Assembly (NCBI GenBank): GCA_028280195.1
Contig: JANQMH010000076.1
Coordinates: 1 to 35,271 of the forward strand
Reading direction: 5' to 3'
DNA: 35,271 nucleotides
From: Exilibacterium sp.
Lineage (GTDB): Bacteria > Pseudomonadota > Gammaproteobacteria > Pseudomonadales > Cellvibrionaceae
Shown: positions 16,186 to 24,498 of the stretch, piece after piece
Numbering within the stretch: position 1 is the stretch's first letter
Layout: every line of letters starts with the position of its first letter
The notes under the pieces: generated by a model
Seen by the model: the letters and a program-made list of their open reading frames with translations, nothing else
What the model was told of the DNA's origin: nothing
Databases searched by the model: none
Program-made: the position numbers and the translations under genes

Positions 16186-16527
16186 CTACAGCGTCATTTC
16201 CGAGTAAGACTGCCTTTCTATCTCTATGATTTCAACAGAAATTGACCACCCGCCGTTGACCAGCATCGACAGGGAATCCATCACCATATTGCTCAGCAAC
16301 TGGCGCTGCACTACGGTTCTGCCGGAGAGTACTTTCAATGTGGCGTGGACAAAATAGCCCGTTTCCTCACCCACGCGATAGTGATTGTAAGCAATGACGC
16401 GGGTATTGATATCCGCCGCTTTGAACAAGTCCGAGTGAACCGCCCCCTGCTGCACGGCATCGATCAGGTTTTCCGGGCCCAGCGGCGAGTCGGCGGTATT
16501 TGAATATTCGATGATACAGTGAAGCAC
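16186..16527 (-). CDS. 5-carboxymethyl-2-hydroxymuconate isomerase-like protein lacking Pro-1
   Basis: A 113-residue protein of the CHMI family in the tautomerase superfamily. The N-terminus aligns with the family's MPHxxxEYS start, but reads MLHCIIEYSN. The catalytic N-terminal proline is replaced by leucine, using the GTG at 16527 (AAGGGG seven bases upstream). The rest, including VHSDLFKAADINTRVIAYNHYRVG and the C-terminal strand, fits the family. No homoprotocatechuate pathway genes are nearby. Family membership is well supported, but activity as isomerase is doubtful without Pro-1. Confidence 0.8.
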   Translation of the reverse strand: MLHCIIEYSNTADSPLGPENLIDAVQQGAVHSDLFKAADINTRVIAYNHYRVGEETGYFVHATLKVLSGRTVVQRQLLSNMVMDSLSMLVNGGWSISVEIIEIERQSYSEMTL

Positions 16528-16557
16528 AATACAACCCCTTCATATGTCGGCTGCGGG

Positions 16558-17133
16558 TTATCCGACAACCCTGGATAACAGCAGGTGCAGCTTCTGTCCC
16601 ATTCCTAGCACGGTTTGCTGCTGACTGTTGTCGATAAGCGAGCCGTCCTCGGCAAACGCCGTCGATGCCCGCGGTATGGCCAGTTGGTCGGGCAGCACGG
16701 TGACGCCGATATTGCCGAGCAGCATGCGCAGAAATGTCAGCCCTCTGAGGCCGCCCAGCGCGCCGGGGGAAGCAGACATAATGACTGCGTATTTGCCTTT
16801 AAAGGCCCAGAGCGGCGGCTCGTCGTCGGAGCGGGTGCGCGAAGCCCAGTCGATAACGTTTTTCAGCAGCGCGCTGAAGGCGCTGTTGTATTCCGGCGAA
16901 GCGATCAGAAAACCCTGGTGCTCGATCATTAACTGCTTGACCCTGAGCGCGTTCTCAGGCATGCCCTCTCTGGCCTGCAGCTCTGTGTCAAACAGCGGCA
17001 TGGGATAATCGGCCAGGTCGATATGGGTGACTTCGGCCCCCGCTGCAGCGGCTCCTTCGACGGCGATCTTCAGCAGCTTTTTGTTCAGGGATTTTGCTCT
17101 GCTGCTGCCGGCGAAAGCCAGTATTTTAGACAT
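16558..17133 (-). CDS. NAD(P)H-dependent FMN reductase / flavodoxin-like quinone reductase
   Basis: A 191-residue flavodoxin-fold oxidoreductase of the SsuE/ChrR-like FMN_red family. The FMN phosphate-binding loop GSSRAKSLNKKL is at residues 9-20. The SPEYNSAFSALLKNVIDWASR block that shapes the active site and binds the isoalloxazine ring is in the middle, and ASPGALGGLRGL follows. The ATG at 17133 has GAGGAG eight bases upstream. It is 30 bp upstream of the CHMI-like gene and on the same strand, so they may be co-transcribed. Substrate (quinone, chromate, azo or free flavin) is not determinable. Confidence 0.9.
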   Translation of the reverse strand: MSKILAFAGSSRAKSLNKKLLKIAVEGAAAAGAEVTHIDLADYPMPLFDTELQAREGMPENALRVKQLMIEHQGFLIASPEYNSAFSALLKNVIDWASRTRSDDEPPLWAFKGKYAVIMSASPGALGGLRGLTFLRMLLGNIGVTVLPDQLAIPRASTAFAEDGSLIDNSQQQTVLGMGQKLHLLLSRVVG

Positions 17134-17196
17134 CGGGCATATCTCCTCGACTGGGGCTGACAGGGGTTAACGTTTATTGTTTACCGGGCAGCGCCA

Positions 17197-17586
17197 TTAT
17201 AACGGCTGGCTGCTGTGGTGGCGAAATATCACGCAGCGCTGCCTGCCGAAGTCGACACCCACCCGGTATTGAGCCCCGGCCACCACATCCAGCTCCACCT
17301 CGGATTCCAGCACTTTAGCAGCGGATTTACTACAGCGCAGGGTCAGTCTGTGCGTCCCCGGCGCTATTCTAACCGAAGGTGTCGATTTGGGCACCGATTT
17401 GCCATTGATGGTTGTGACGGTATTGGTCCAGTCATCGGCGCCTTGCCGCTTAGCCGGCCCGCTGCCGGTGATCACGGCAGTCCGGTCTGCGTCTGTCTCC
17501 TCGACGACATAGGTATCGGAGCTGGAGCATGCTGTGGAAATCAGTGCTGGTACGAGCAGTGTGGTTAAGCGTAGTTTTCTATTCAT
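17197..17586 (-). CDS. Small predicted lipoprotein of unknown function
   Basis: A 129-residue protein with a signal peptide (MNRKLRLTTLLVPALISTAC) whose Cys20 is the likely lipid anchor, though the lipobox (STAC) is not ideal. The mature part has about 60 polar residues, then a short beta domain with GTHRLTLRC and AGAQYRVGVDFGRQRC, reminiscent of PEGA-like folds. I use the ATG at 17586, which overlaps the TGA of the preceding gene as TGATG, showing translational coupling. The longer in-frame start at 17631 lies inside that gene. No known family is recognised. Confidence 0.6.
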   Translation of the reverse strand: MNRKLRLTTLLVPALISTACSSSDTYVVEETDADRTAVITGSGPAKRQGADDWTNTVTTINGKSVPKSTPSVRIAPGTHRLTLRCSKSAAKVLESEVELDVVAGAQYRVGVDFGRQRCVIFRHHSSQPL

Positions 17587-17897
17587 CAATGGCTCACGGG
17601 GGTTTTCTCTTGCTCGGGTTCTTTGCCCCAAAGATTGAAGATGAAGGTACTGCCGTACTCCATGGCCTCATTGTAGAACTCGCGATCCTCTGCCGCGACC
17701 TCGCTTTCTTCCAGCCACTGTATATCGGTCGTGCTCTCCGGCCCCCAGCCGTTTTTGTGGATGTAAAAGTTGGCGATCATCTCCGCCGCTTCCTGTTCCG
17801 GGAAATTGATCCAGGCCTTGATTCTGGCGCCTGTGACCTGCTTGTCGACGTCCTTATTGTCCGGGTAAGGCCGTGCAGTAATGGTAAGAACAAACAT
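17586..17897 (-). CDS. Uncharacterised acidic protein of 103 residues
   Basis: Begins MFVLTITARPYPDNKD from the ATG at 17897, with GAGGAAA six bases upstream. It has an alternating strand/helix composition and an acidic middle (QWLEESEVAAEDREFYNEAMEYG); it contains no signal peptide, membrane segment or catalytic motif I know. Its stop overlaps the start of the lipoprotein gene by one base, so the two form a coupled pair. Function unknown. The next 265 bp upstream (17898-18162) show no gene and no clear promoter. Confidence 0.6.
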   Translation of the reverse strand: MFVLTITARPYPDNKDVDKQVTGARIKAWINFPEQEAAEMIANFYIHKNGWGPESTTDIQWLEESEVAAEDREFYNEAMEYGSTFIFNLWGKEPEQEKTPVSH

Positions 17898-18162
17898 AGG
17901 GTTTCCTCTTCGGAGTCTATTGAGCGCCGCCGGCCGGGTGGAAAATGGACAGCTTTGACAGAGCAAAACCAACAGACCATAAGGGGTTTTAATATCAATG
18001 TAAATAGCGATGCCTGAAGCGTTGCCCCATAACGACTAACGCTGACCAGCGGGCGGGCAGCAGCCGTGCACGCGAGGGCGGGAAGGTTGCCAGCGGCATC
18101 ACAGTAAATCCCGGCAAAAGTTGTGCGGGGACTTCCGGCCCCGCGCTGTTGCCGTCACCGGC

Positions 18163-19206
18163 TCAATCCCGGCTTTTCCTTTGCATGGACTGTTTCTGGA
18201 TCGTTTTATAAAGTTTGCCCAGCTGTTTCATGCGCCGGCGCTTTTGCGCCAGTGATTCGCTGTTGCGCTGCTGTTCCGCCTGCAGTTTTCGATAGCTTTG
18301 CAGGCGTCGCCGGTCGAGCTGTCCCGCTGCAATTGCCCGCTGTACACCGCAGCCCGGTTCACTGTCGTGGCTGCAATCGGCAAAGCGACAGTTGGCAAAA
18401 TCCAGCACATCGGCAAACAGGGCATTGACGCCGTCCTCACAGTCGGCCAGCTGCAGTTCGCGCATACCGGGCGTATCTATCAGCAGGCCACCGCCCGGCA
18501 GCTGGTGCAGAGAGCGTGCGGTGGTGGTATGGCGGCCCCGCTGATCGTCTTCGCGGACCGCAGCCGTCACCTGCTCGCCTGCCCCCAGGGCATTGGCCAG
18601 CGACGACTTACCGACCCCGGACGAGCCCACCATTGCCAGTGTCTGCCCGGTTTTGCACCAGGCTGCAACGCCGGCCAGAGCCGTGGTGTCGAGGGCATTG
18701 ACACACTCCACCACCAGACCCGTTCGCAAGGCCTCGGCGCGGCGCCGGAAGCTGTCCACCTCGGTGCACAGGTCGGCCTTGGTCAGTACCACCACCGGCA
18801 TCATGCCGGCTTCCAGTGCCAGTGACAGGTAGCGCTCCAGGCGGGCGGGGTTGAAGTCGCGGTTACAGCTGGAAACGATCAGCAGGGTGTCGATGTTGGC
18901 GGCAATCAGCTGGCTATCCAGGCGCTCGCCGGCAGCCTTGCGCTGCAACAGCGTCTGCCGTTCGAGCAGGCGCAGCGGGCGTTTGCTGTGCCGGTCCACT
19001 AACAGCCAGTCGCCCACGGTAGCCGCCGGCAGGTGCTTCAACAGAGCCAGGGGAAAGGTGTGGTCGCCGTCCTTGCCACGGCCGAGCAGCCGGCTGCGGT
19101 GACATTCGATTATGCGGGTGGGCAGGCAGTCAGTGCTTTCCTCCAGACTGACCTGTTGCTGGAAAAAAGTCTTCCACCCCAGTTCGAGTAGAGAAGTCGA
19201 TAACAT
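18163..19206 (-). CDS. rsgA: Ribosome small-subunit-dependent GTPase RsgA
   Basis: A 347-residue circularly permuted GTPase that helps late 30S subunit maturation. The permuted motif order is clear: G4 TKAD (142-145), then G1 GSSGVGKSS (194-202), then G3 DTPG (244-247). The C-terminal zinc-binding group is Cys273, Cys278, His280, Cys286. The N-terminal OB domain spans about residues 35-90. A basic tail (QKRRRMKQLGKLYKTIQKQSMQRK) is typical. Length fits the family. The ATG at 19206 has GAGGT about eight bases upstream. Confidence 0.95.
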   Translation of the reverse strand: MLSTSLLELGWKTFFQQQVSLEESTDCLPTRIIECHRSRLLGRGKDGDHTFPLALLKHLPAATVGDWLLVDRHSKRPLRLLERQTLLQRKAAGERLDSQLIAANIDTLLIVSSCNRDFNPARLERYLSLALEAGMMPVVVLTKADLCTEVDSFRRRAEALRTGLVVECVNALDTTALAGVAAWCKTGQTLAMVGSSGVGKSSLANALGAGEQVTAAVREDDQRGRHTTTARSLHQLPGGGLLIDTPGMRELQLADCEDGVNALFADVLDFANCRFADCSHDSEPGCGVQRAIAAGQLDRRRLQSYRKLQAEQQRNSESLAQKRRRMKQLGKLYKTIQKQSMQRKSRD

Positions 19207-19285
19207 TGAAGGTAAACCTCAATTGTGGAATCACGAATCAAGGTTTCTGTGTACACAAGTATTTATCACATATACCTGTATACGC

Positions 19286-19308
19286 GTAAGAAACCCGGTT
19301 TTACCGGG
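19286..19308 (-). terminator. Likely intrinsic terminator on the minus strand
   Basis: CCCGGT (19294-19299) pairs with ACCGGG (19303-19308) around a TTT loop. On the minus strand the hairpin is followed by TTTCTT (19288-19293). It lies downstream of the HAD gene and upstream of rsgA, so it may separate the two transcripts. The rest of the 271-bp gap shows nothing. Confidence 0.45.
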
Positions 19309-19477
19309 CGAAAGGACAGGGGGAGATAGACTGGCTGGCGTATTTAATGGCCGTAAGAAATGTAAAAGTCAGGCAGTCGCTCTGTCTTTCGCCGTGTTAC
19401 GCTTTACTACAATCATAAACCTGCTCCGATAGATGGCATTGCCGCGGCAGCATAACATATCCGCACGGCGGGCAAAA

Positions 19478-20089
19478 CTATTCTCTGGCAGCCGCTTCCA
19501 GTATCCCGGCGATTTGCCGATAGCATGCCGGCGTTTGGGTAAACTGGATGGCGTGAATTCCCAGGCTGCGGGCGGTGTCGATATTGGCGGCACTGTCATC
19601 GATAAAAACCGTTTCTGCCGGCGTCAGTGCAAAGCGCTCGAGCAGTATCGAGAAAATCTCCCTGCTCGGTTTGGCGACCTTTTCCTGCCCTGAAATCACA
19701 ATGCCGTTGAAGCGGGTGAAAAACGCGTGTTTGTCCTTAATATGCCGGTAAACCTCGACCGACATGTTAGACAGGCAGTACAGCTGTCGCTCGCACTGGT
19801 GGGCCCGCTGTAGCAGTTGCTCGGTTTGCCTGATGGGCAGCAGCGATTCCTTGGTGCGATGCAACAGATCCGCGAGGCGCTGGCGGGTCCAGGGCGTGCG
19901 GGTGCTGGCGCGGTCGATAAACTCCGCCTCGCTAAGGGCGCCGCGATCCATTTGCAGCCAGTCACTGTGGCGGAAGACCTGCTCCAGCAGCAGTGCCTGT
20001 TCCACCTGGTCGCCGCTGAAATCACTGGCGATGGCCTCCGGGTTCCACTGCAGCAGCACTGCACCCAGGTCGAAGACAAAGTTTTTCAT
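19478..20089 (-). CDS. HAD-superfamily phosphatase, YihX-like
   Basis: A 203-residue haloacid-dehalogenase-fold phosphatase. Motif I is FDLGAVL with the nucleophile Asp7; the second acid of the usual DxD is Gly, as in YihX-type alpha-D-glucose-1-phosphatases. Motif II is CLSNMS, motif III KPS and motif IV VFIDDSAANIDTARSLG. The helical cap (residues 18-90) is that of subfamily IA. The ATG at 20089 has no strong ribosome-binding site. It lies 37 bp behind the holin-like gene. The substrate is uncertain; the YihX link is by motif similarity only. Confidence 0.8.
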   Translation of the reverse strand: MKNFVFDLGAVLLQWNPEAIASDFSGDQVEQALLLEQVFRHSDWLQMDRGALSEAEFIDRASTRTPWTRQRLADLLHRTKESLLPIRQTEQLLQRAHQCERQLYCLSNMSVEVYRHIKDKHAFFTRFNGIVISGQEKVAKPSREIFSILLERFALTPAETVFIDDSAANIDTARSLGIHAIQFTQTPACYRQIAGILEAAARE

Positions 20090-20125
20090 GGATAATGGAC
20101 CACCCTGCCGGCGTCGCTGCCGCTG

Positions 20126-20566
20126 CTACCTTCTGTTGGCCAGTGACCTGGCGAGCGACGGCAGCGCCTTTTCTGCCGAACGACCCACCACGTAACCGCC
20201 CAGGCCGATTTGCACCAACAACATAAAGTCCTCGGCGAACCGTGCTTCCAATGTTATCAGGCCGAGAGCATAAAGCACGATCAGGCTCAAAAAGGTGAGC
20301 ATGGTAATCGGGCGCCAGCTGCGCGCCAGCCACGAATCGCTCTGCGCCTCGGCGGTCATCATGGAGGTTTTTGCCTCCAGTATCTGCTGCTCCAGATCCA
20401 TCTGTTTGCCAATCAGCTCCAGTTGTCGGGTGGTGACCTCATTTTGCAGTTCCACCAGGGTATTGCGCAATTTGAGCTTTTCCTCTTCCGAGGTGTGTAC
20501 CTCGTCGATAAGATCGCTGGCAGGCTTGAAAATACCGGATACGAAATCGATGATATCTTTCCACAT
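20126..20566 (-). CDS. GTA-type holin of three-transmembrane family
   Basis: A 146-residue protein whose architecture matches the family of holins proposed to act in gene-transfer-agent release. An N-terminal amphipathic helix (WKDIIDFVSGIFKPASDLIDEV) and a heptad-rich coiled coil (about residues 25-70) lead to the conserved SWLARSWRPITMLTFLSLIVLYALGL segment. A second membrane stretch follows near EDFMLLVQIGLGGYVVGRSAEK. Start with AGGGAG seven bases upstream. No endolysin, capsid or tail genes are nearby, so a stand-alone role, or one unlinked to a gene-transfer agent, must be considered. Confidence 0.75.
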   Translation of the reverse strand: MWKDIIDFVSGIFKPASDLIDEVHTSEEEKLKLRNTLVELQNEVTTRQLELIGKQMDLEQQILEAKTSMMTAEAQSDSWLARSWRPITMLTFLSLIVLYALGLITLEARFAEDFMLLVQIGLGGYVVGRSAEKALPSLARSLANRR

Positions 20567-20621
20567 GTGCTATCTCCCTGTGTTGTTGGTTGTCGTAACT
20601 GTCGTCCGTGCCCCGCGGGAC

Positions 20622-21632
20622 TCATATATCGGTCGAAACCCGCCCCAGGGCATCGACCAGCCCCGGCGGCAGTCCCCAGGCCCGGCACAAATTTTCCAGT
20701 GATGCGGGCGGGTGCAATTCAGTGGCGGCGAATACTTCCGTTACCAGGTTTGCCTGATAGAGAATCAATCCGCAAGCGCTCAGTCGTTGCGGCGACTGCA
20801 CGTCAATCTGCTCGCGCAGGGCGCTGCAGATCGACTCCGGCATTTCCCAGGCCCGGGCGATCTGATAACTCAGCTGTGCGGAGATATCCTGCATCAGCGG
20901 TACAAAGGCGTCCCGGCCGAGCGCTTCAGCGTCGTCAATGAGAGCATACTCCTTACACAGTTCGCTGAACACGGTAATTTTCCCTACATCGTGCAGCAGG
21001 CCAGTGAGGTAAGCGATAAACGGCTCGACCTGGTGCCGGGGGGCGATAAGCTGGCACGCCAGCGCGCAGGCCAGGGAATGGCGCCAGAGCTTTTCGCCGA
21101 ACTGGGAGAAGTAGCGGCAGCGCCGCTGGATAATCGGCTGCATCACAGCTGCCGACAGCACCGTTCGCAGCCCGCTGGTACCCAGTTTCACCACCGCGGT
21201 CGCGGTATTGTCGACGGGTTTTTCAAGCGGGTTGAAATGGGCGCTGTTGGCCAGTCGCAAAACCGCCGCGCTGAGCGCCGGGTCTTCGTGAATAATCGCC
21301 ACATAGTCCCTGGCCGAGGCGCCGGAGTCGCGCAGGCTGCGCAGCAGGCGCGGAATAACTGCCGGCAGATGCGGGGCGACCCTGGCCAGTGCCTGCGGTT
21401 GCGAGAGGCTCTGCCTTACCGTGTCGAGCGCCGGCCTCTGCGCCGCGCCGGATACCGCGTGCCCGGCCGGTGCGGCGGGCATCAGGGAATCGTAAAAGCG
21501 TGCGGTAATGATTGCCGGCGTTGCCAGTTCCGTTGTTGCGGCGGCGGCATCTCGCGGTCGCTCCTGTTTATCGGCCCGAGGCGGCGGGTCTCCGCTGGCA
21601 CCGAACCAGCGGCGCAGGAAATTGCTCAGCAT
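20622..21632 (-). CDS. HDOD-domain protein
   Basis: A 336-residue cytoplasmic signalling protein. After a polar linker of about 65 residues, the HDOD domain begins near residue 85. Its hallmark IHEDPALSAAVLRLANSAHFNP block is followed by KLGTSGLRTVLSAAVMQP and then YLTGLLHDVGKITVFSELC, which keeps an HD pair. HDOD proteins act as signal-output or scaffold domains in two-component, chemotaxis and c-di-GMP circuits, without proven catalysis. Here it stands alone among minus-strand genes between the DinB-like and holin-like genes. Confidence 0.85.
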   Translation of the reverse strand: MLSNFLRRWFGASGDPPPRADKQERPRDAAAATTELATPAIITARFYDSLMPAAPAGHAVSGAAQRPALDTVRQSLSQPQALARVAPHLPAVIPRLLRSLRDSGASARDYVAIIHEDPALSAAVLRLANSAHFNPLEKPVDNTATAVVKLGTSGLRTVLSAAVMQPIIQRRCRYFSQFGEKLWRHSLACALACQLIAPRHQVEPFIAYLTGLLHDVGKITVFSELCKEYALIDDAEALGRDAFVPLMQDISAQLSYQIARAWEMPESICSALREQIDVQSPQRLSACGLILYQANLVTEVFAATELHPPASLENLCRAWGLPPGLVDALGRVSTDI

Positions 21633-21780
21633 TGCAGTCTGTTATTGGTTATCGATTGGTTAGAGCGCCGCTTATACTGCACCCGGCCACGCAAATAATC
21701 AACAGACGGAGTAAGCCCGCTCGCTGCACTGGCACTTAACTGCCCGCTTACCGCGCGTGGCAGTGCTATCGATTTTCCAC

Positions 21781-22317
21781 TCAGGCTTGGTCGGGCGCAA
21801 AAACCGCAAGATCAGTGACACCGATATCGATGCCGCGCTGGCTCAACAGTGTCGTCGCCTGCCCGCGATGGTGAGTCTGGTGGTTGAAAAAGTGGTGCAC
21901 CAGAAAGCCGAATGTTTTCCTGAACGGCTCTCCTTTGCGATTGGTATAGGCAAAGCAGTGCTCGAAATCCGCATCTCCGGCCTGCTCGCAGAACGCAACG
22001 ATAATACCGTCCATCTTTGACCGGGCAATACGCAACTGGTCAAATTCACTGTACAGCAGCCGGTCCAGCGCCGCGGGCTGCGGCAGTTCGAGTACCGGGT
22101 CAAGTGATGTATAGTTTGCCGGATGCTGGCGAAATCGCTTTAACCAGAGTATTTCTGCCACCAGGATATGGTTCAGCGTGCCCAGCAGAGAAATGAAAAA
22201 CGCGCCAACGTCCTCCCGCAATGCCGCCTCGTCCAGGCTGGCGGCGGCATTGTAGAGTTTGTCATTCATCCACTGGTTGTAGTGTGCCATCAGTTCGAAA
22301 TTTTGTTTCAGTGCCAC
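21781..22317 (-). CDS. DinB-family protein (putative metal-dependent, four-helix bundle)
   Basis: A 178-residue four-helix-bundle protein. The start MALKQNFELMAHYNQWMNDKLYNAAASL is the classic DinB N-helix. SLLGTLNHILVAEILWLKRF and LVHHFFNHQTHHRGQATTLLSQRG provide the three family His residues (His in NHI and the HxxxH-like HHRGQ region). The length fits. A GTG at 22317 is used; an ATG nine codons on is an alternative. It is not the damage-inducible polymerase of E. coli dinB, only the family sharing a name with Bacillus dinB. Confidence 0.85.
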   Translation of the reverse strand: MALKQNFELMAHYNQWMNDKLYNAAASLDEAALREDVGAFFISLLGTLNHILVAEILWLKRFRQHPANYTSLDPVLELPQPAALDRLLYSEFDQLRIARSKMDGIIVAFCEQAGDADFEHCFAYTNRKGEPFRKTFGFLVHHFFNHQTHHRGQATTLLSQRGIDIGVTDLAVFAPDQA

Positions 22318-22485
22318 GCCTGAATCCCCAACCTTATCAATGTCGGGGTTTATACTGCCACAATGTGCTTTTCTGCGGTAGGCGTCGGTACCGGTGGATG
22401 GCTAAAACATCACAACGCAGGTGGCGGTTTCGGTTATAGTAACGCCATTGATCTTTGTCTATTGTCCCATTGGAGGAGCAGCAAG

Positions 22486-23712
22486 ATGCCCGGCAAGCGC
22501 AGTCGAGTGGAATTCCCCGGCCACAATGGCGCCACCCTGGCGGGGCTGCTGGAAGCTCCCGACACCGGCACCCTGGCTTATGTATTGTTTGCCCACTGTT
22601 TTACCTGCGGCAAGGACATTGCCGCAGCCTCGCGAATTTCCCGGGCACTGGTGGCCAGAGGCTATGCGGTGCTGCGCTTTGATTTTACCGGGCTCGGCGG
22701 CAGCGACGGTGATTTTGCCAATACGCATTTTTCCTCCAATGTGGAGGATCTGCTGGCGGCTGCGGCCTATCTGCGGCAAAGCTATCGGGCTCCCGCCATC
22801 CTGGTGGGACACAGTCTCGGCGGTGCGGCGGTGCTCAGCGCCGCGCATCAACTCAGCGAAGTCAAGGGTGTGGTGACGATTGCCGCGCCGGCCAATGCCG
22901 CCCATGTTGCCAAACAGTTTCACTGCGATATTGCCGCGATTGAATCCGCCGGTGAGGCAGAGGTGGAACTGGCCGGCAGAACCTTTACCATCAAGAAAAG
23001 TTTCCTCGACGACATTGCCGCTCAGGATTCCGCTCATATCGGTGCTTTGCAGGCATCGCTGCTGTTGTTTCATTCACCGCTCGACACCATGGTCTCTATT
23101 GCCGAAGCCGAAAAAATTTACCGGGCGGCCCGCCATCCGAAAAGTTTTATCAGCCTCGACAAGGCCGACCACCTGTTGAGCAATAAGGCCGATGCCGAGT
23201 ATGTTGCCGCCTGCATTGCCGCCTGGGCCGGCCGCTTTATCGAGGCGCAGCCGGTGCTGAGTGAAAGCAAAACATCCACCGTCGACAGCGGGCAGATAGA
23301 CGTGGAGGAGCGCAATCACCAGTTTACCCGCAATGTACTTGCGGACGATCACCGCTGGCTGGCGGATGAGCCGGTGGCGATGGGTGGCGACAACCTGGGG
23401 CCCGATCCCTACGAGCATCTGCTGGCCGCGCTCGGCACCTGTACATCAATGACTGTGCGCATGTATGCCAACCGCAAGGAAATACCGCTTGAGGATATCA
23501 GGGTTACGCTGTCGCAACGGCGGCTGCACGGGAAGGATTGTGAGGACTGCGAAATGGAAGATCGCTATATTCACGAAATTACACGCTATGTTGCCATTAA
23601 AGGGGACTTGAGTGAGGGGCAGCGGCAGCGGCTGCTGGAGATTGCCGATAAGTGTCCGGTGCATAAGACTCTCGAAGGGAAGGTTGTCATCGAGACTAAA
23701 ATGCAGGGCTAG
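22486..23712 (+). CDS. Bifunctional alpha/beta hydrolase - OsmC-like fusion protein
   Basis: A 408-residue two-domain enzyme. Residues 1-255 are an alpha/beta hydrolase with nucleophile Ser110 in GHSLGG. Residues about 275-408 are an OsmC/Ohr domain with both redox cysteines, Cys319 (GTCTSMTVRMYA) and Cys390 (CPVHKTLEG), which in OsmC/Ohr reduce organic peroxides. The fusion occurs in many marine proteobacteria. The ATG at 22486 has GGAGGA eight bases upstream, and a longer in-frame start at 22363 lacks one. A plausible role is hydrolysis and peroxide detoxification of lipid or other esters. The physiological substrate is unknown. Confidence 0.92.
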   Translation: MPGKRSRVEFPGHNGATLAGLLEAPDTGTLAYVLFAHCFTCGKDIAAASRISRALVARGYAVLRFDFTGLGGSDGDFANTHFSSNVEDLLAAAAYLRQSYRAPAILVGHSLGGAAVLSAAHQLSEVKGVVTIAAPANAAHVAKQFHCDIAAIESAGEAEVELAGRTFTIKKSFLDDIAAQDSAHIGALQASLLLFHSPLDTMVSIAEAEKIYRAARHPKSFISLDKADHLLSNKADAEYVAACIAAWAGRFIEAQPVLSESKTSTVDSGQIDVEERNHQFTRNVLADDHRWLADEPVAMGGDNLGPDPYEHLLAALGTCTSMTVRMYANRKEIPLEDIRVTLSQRRLHGKDCEDCEMEDRYIHEITRYVAIKGDLSEGQRQRLLEIADKCPVHKTLEGKVVIETKMQG

Positions 23713-23773
23713 GGGGGAGTGCCGCTCGGCGTGAACCGGCCGGGACGACACCCTCCACACAGATAGACAAACC

Positions 23774-24397
23774 CTACAAATCAGAAGCCAACTTCAACCC
23801 CAGCGCGCCGAGAATACCGGCGGCGAGCCGATCGATAAACGTTTTAAAGCCAGCGTAGGTTTTACGTGAGGCCGGACTGGAAAGCAAAAACGCCACAATG
23901 CTATACCAGCCGGCATCGATAATAAATGCCAGTACGCCCAGCAGCAGATAGGAGAATTCCGGCACACTGGCAGGTAGTAGCGCGGCGAAGATACTGGCGA
24001 ACACAACCGCTGTTTTGGGGTTGCTGAGCTGAGTCAGCAGGCCGAAATAGAACGCCCTGATCAGGCCGCCGCCCATAGCGCCCGCCGCGTCCGTCCCCTG
24101 CAGCGGCTGCCCGGCCCCGCACCAGATTCTATAGGCCAGGAAACACAGATAACAGCCGCCGATGATTTTGAACGCCAGATACAGCCAGGGCACATTTTCC
24201 AGAACAATATACAGGCCGAAGGCGGCCATCAGCGCAAAAGCGGCGGCGCCCACCCCCATACCGAGGGCGCCGGCGATACCATGGTTACGCGATTGCGCGA
24301 CAGAGGTGCGGGCGATATAAATAAAACTCGGCCCGGGACTGATAACACCGATCAGTAAAGCTATGGCTACGCCGAGTAGAAACGCATATTCGCCCAT
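23774..24397 (-). CDS. LysE/RhtB-family amino-acid exporter
   Basis: A 207-residue inner-membrane protein with about six hydrophobic segments. The family signature is at the N-terminus (LLIGVISPGPSFIYIARTSVAQSRNHGIAGALGMGVGAAAF). LLTQLSNPKTAVVFASIF, another hallmark, is near residue 125. RhtB-type proteins export amino acids or homoserine lactones; the cargo cannot be told. The ATG at 24397 is at the expected family start. Confidence 0.93.
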   Translation of the reverse strand: MGEYAFLLGVAIALLIGVISPGPSFIYIARTSVAQSRNHGIAGALGMGVGAAAFALMAAFGLYIVLENVPWLYLAFKIIGGCYLCFLAYRIWCGAGQPLQGTDAAGAMGGGLIRAFYFGLLTQLSNPKTAVVFASIFAALLPASVPEFSYLLLGVLAFIIDAGWYSIVAFLLSSPASRKTYAGFKTFIDRLAAGILGALGLKLASDL

Positions 24398-24420
24398 GGT
24401 TGCCGCCTCGAGGGTGATTG

Positions 24421-24450
24421 TTTACGCCTGCCGGAAAGAGTCGCTATAGT
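24421..24450 (+). promoter_or_regulatory. Possible promoter for the truncated gene at 24499
   Basis: TTTACG (24421-24426), 18 bases, and TATAGT (24445-24450). Matches are four and five of six. Confidence 0.3.
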
Positions 24451-24498
24451 AGCAGTTAACCTCCCGCCGAGCGAATCATCCGCCAACGGGCCGGCGCC

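Noticed and set aside
20126-20566. Prophage or gene-transfer-agent cluster
   Set aside because: Only one holin-like gene is present; no capsid, portal, terminase or tail genes are in the window.
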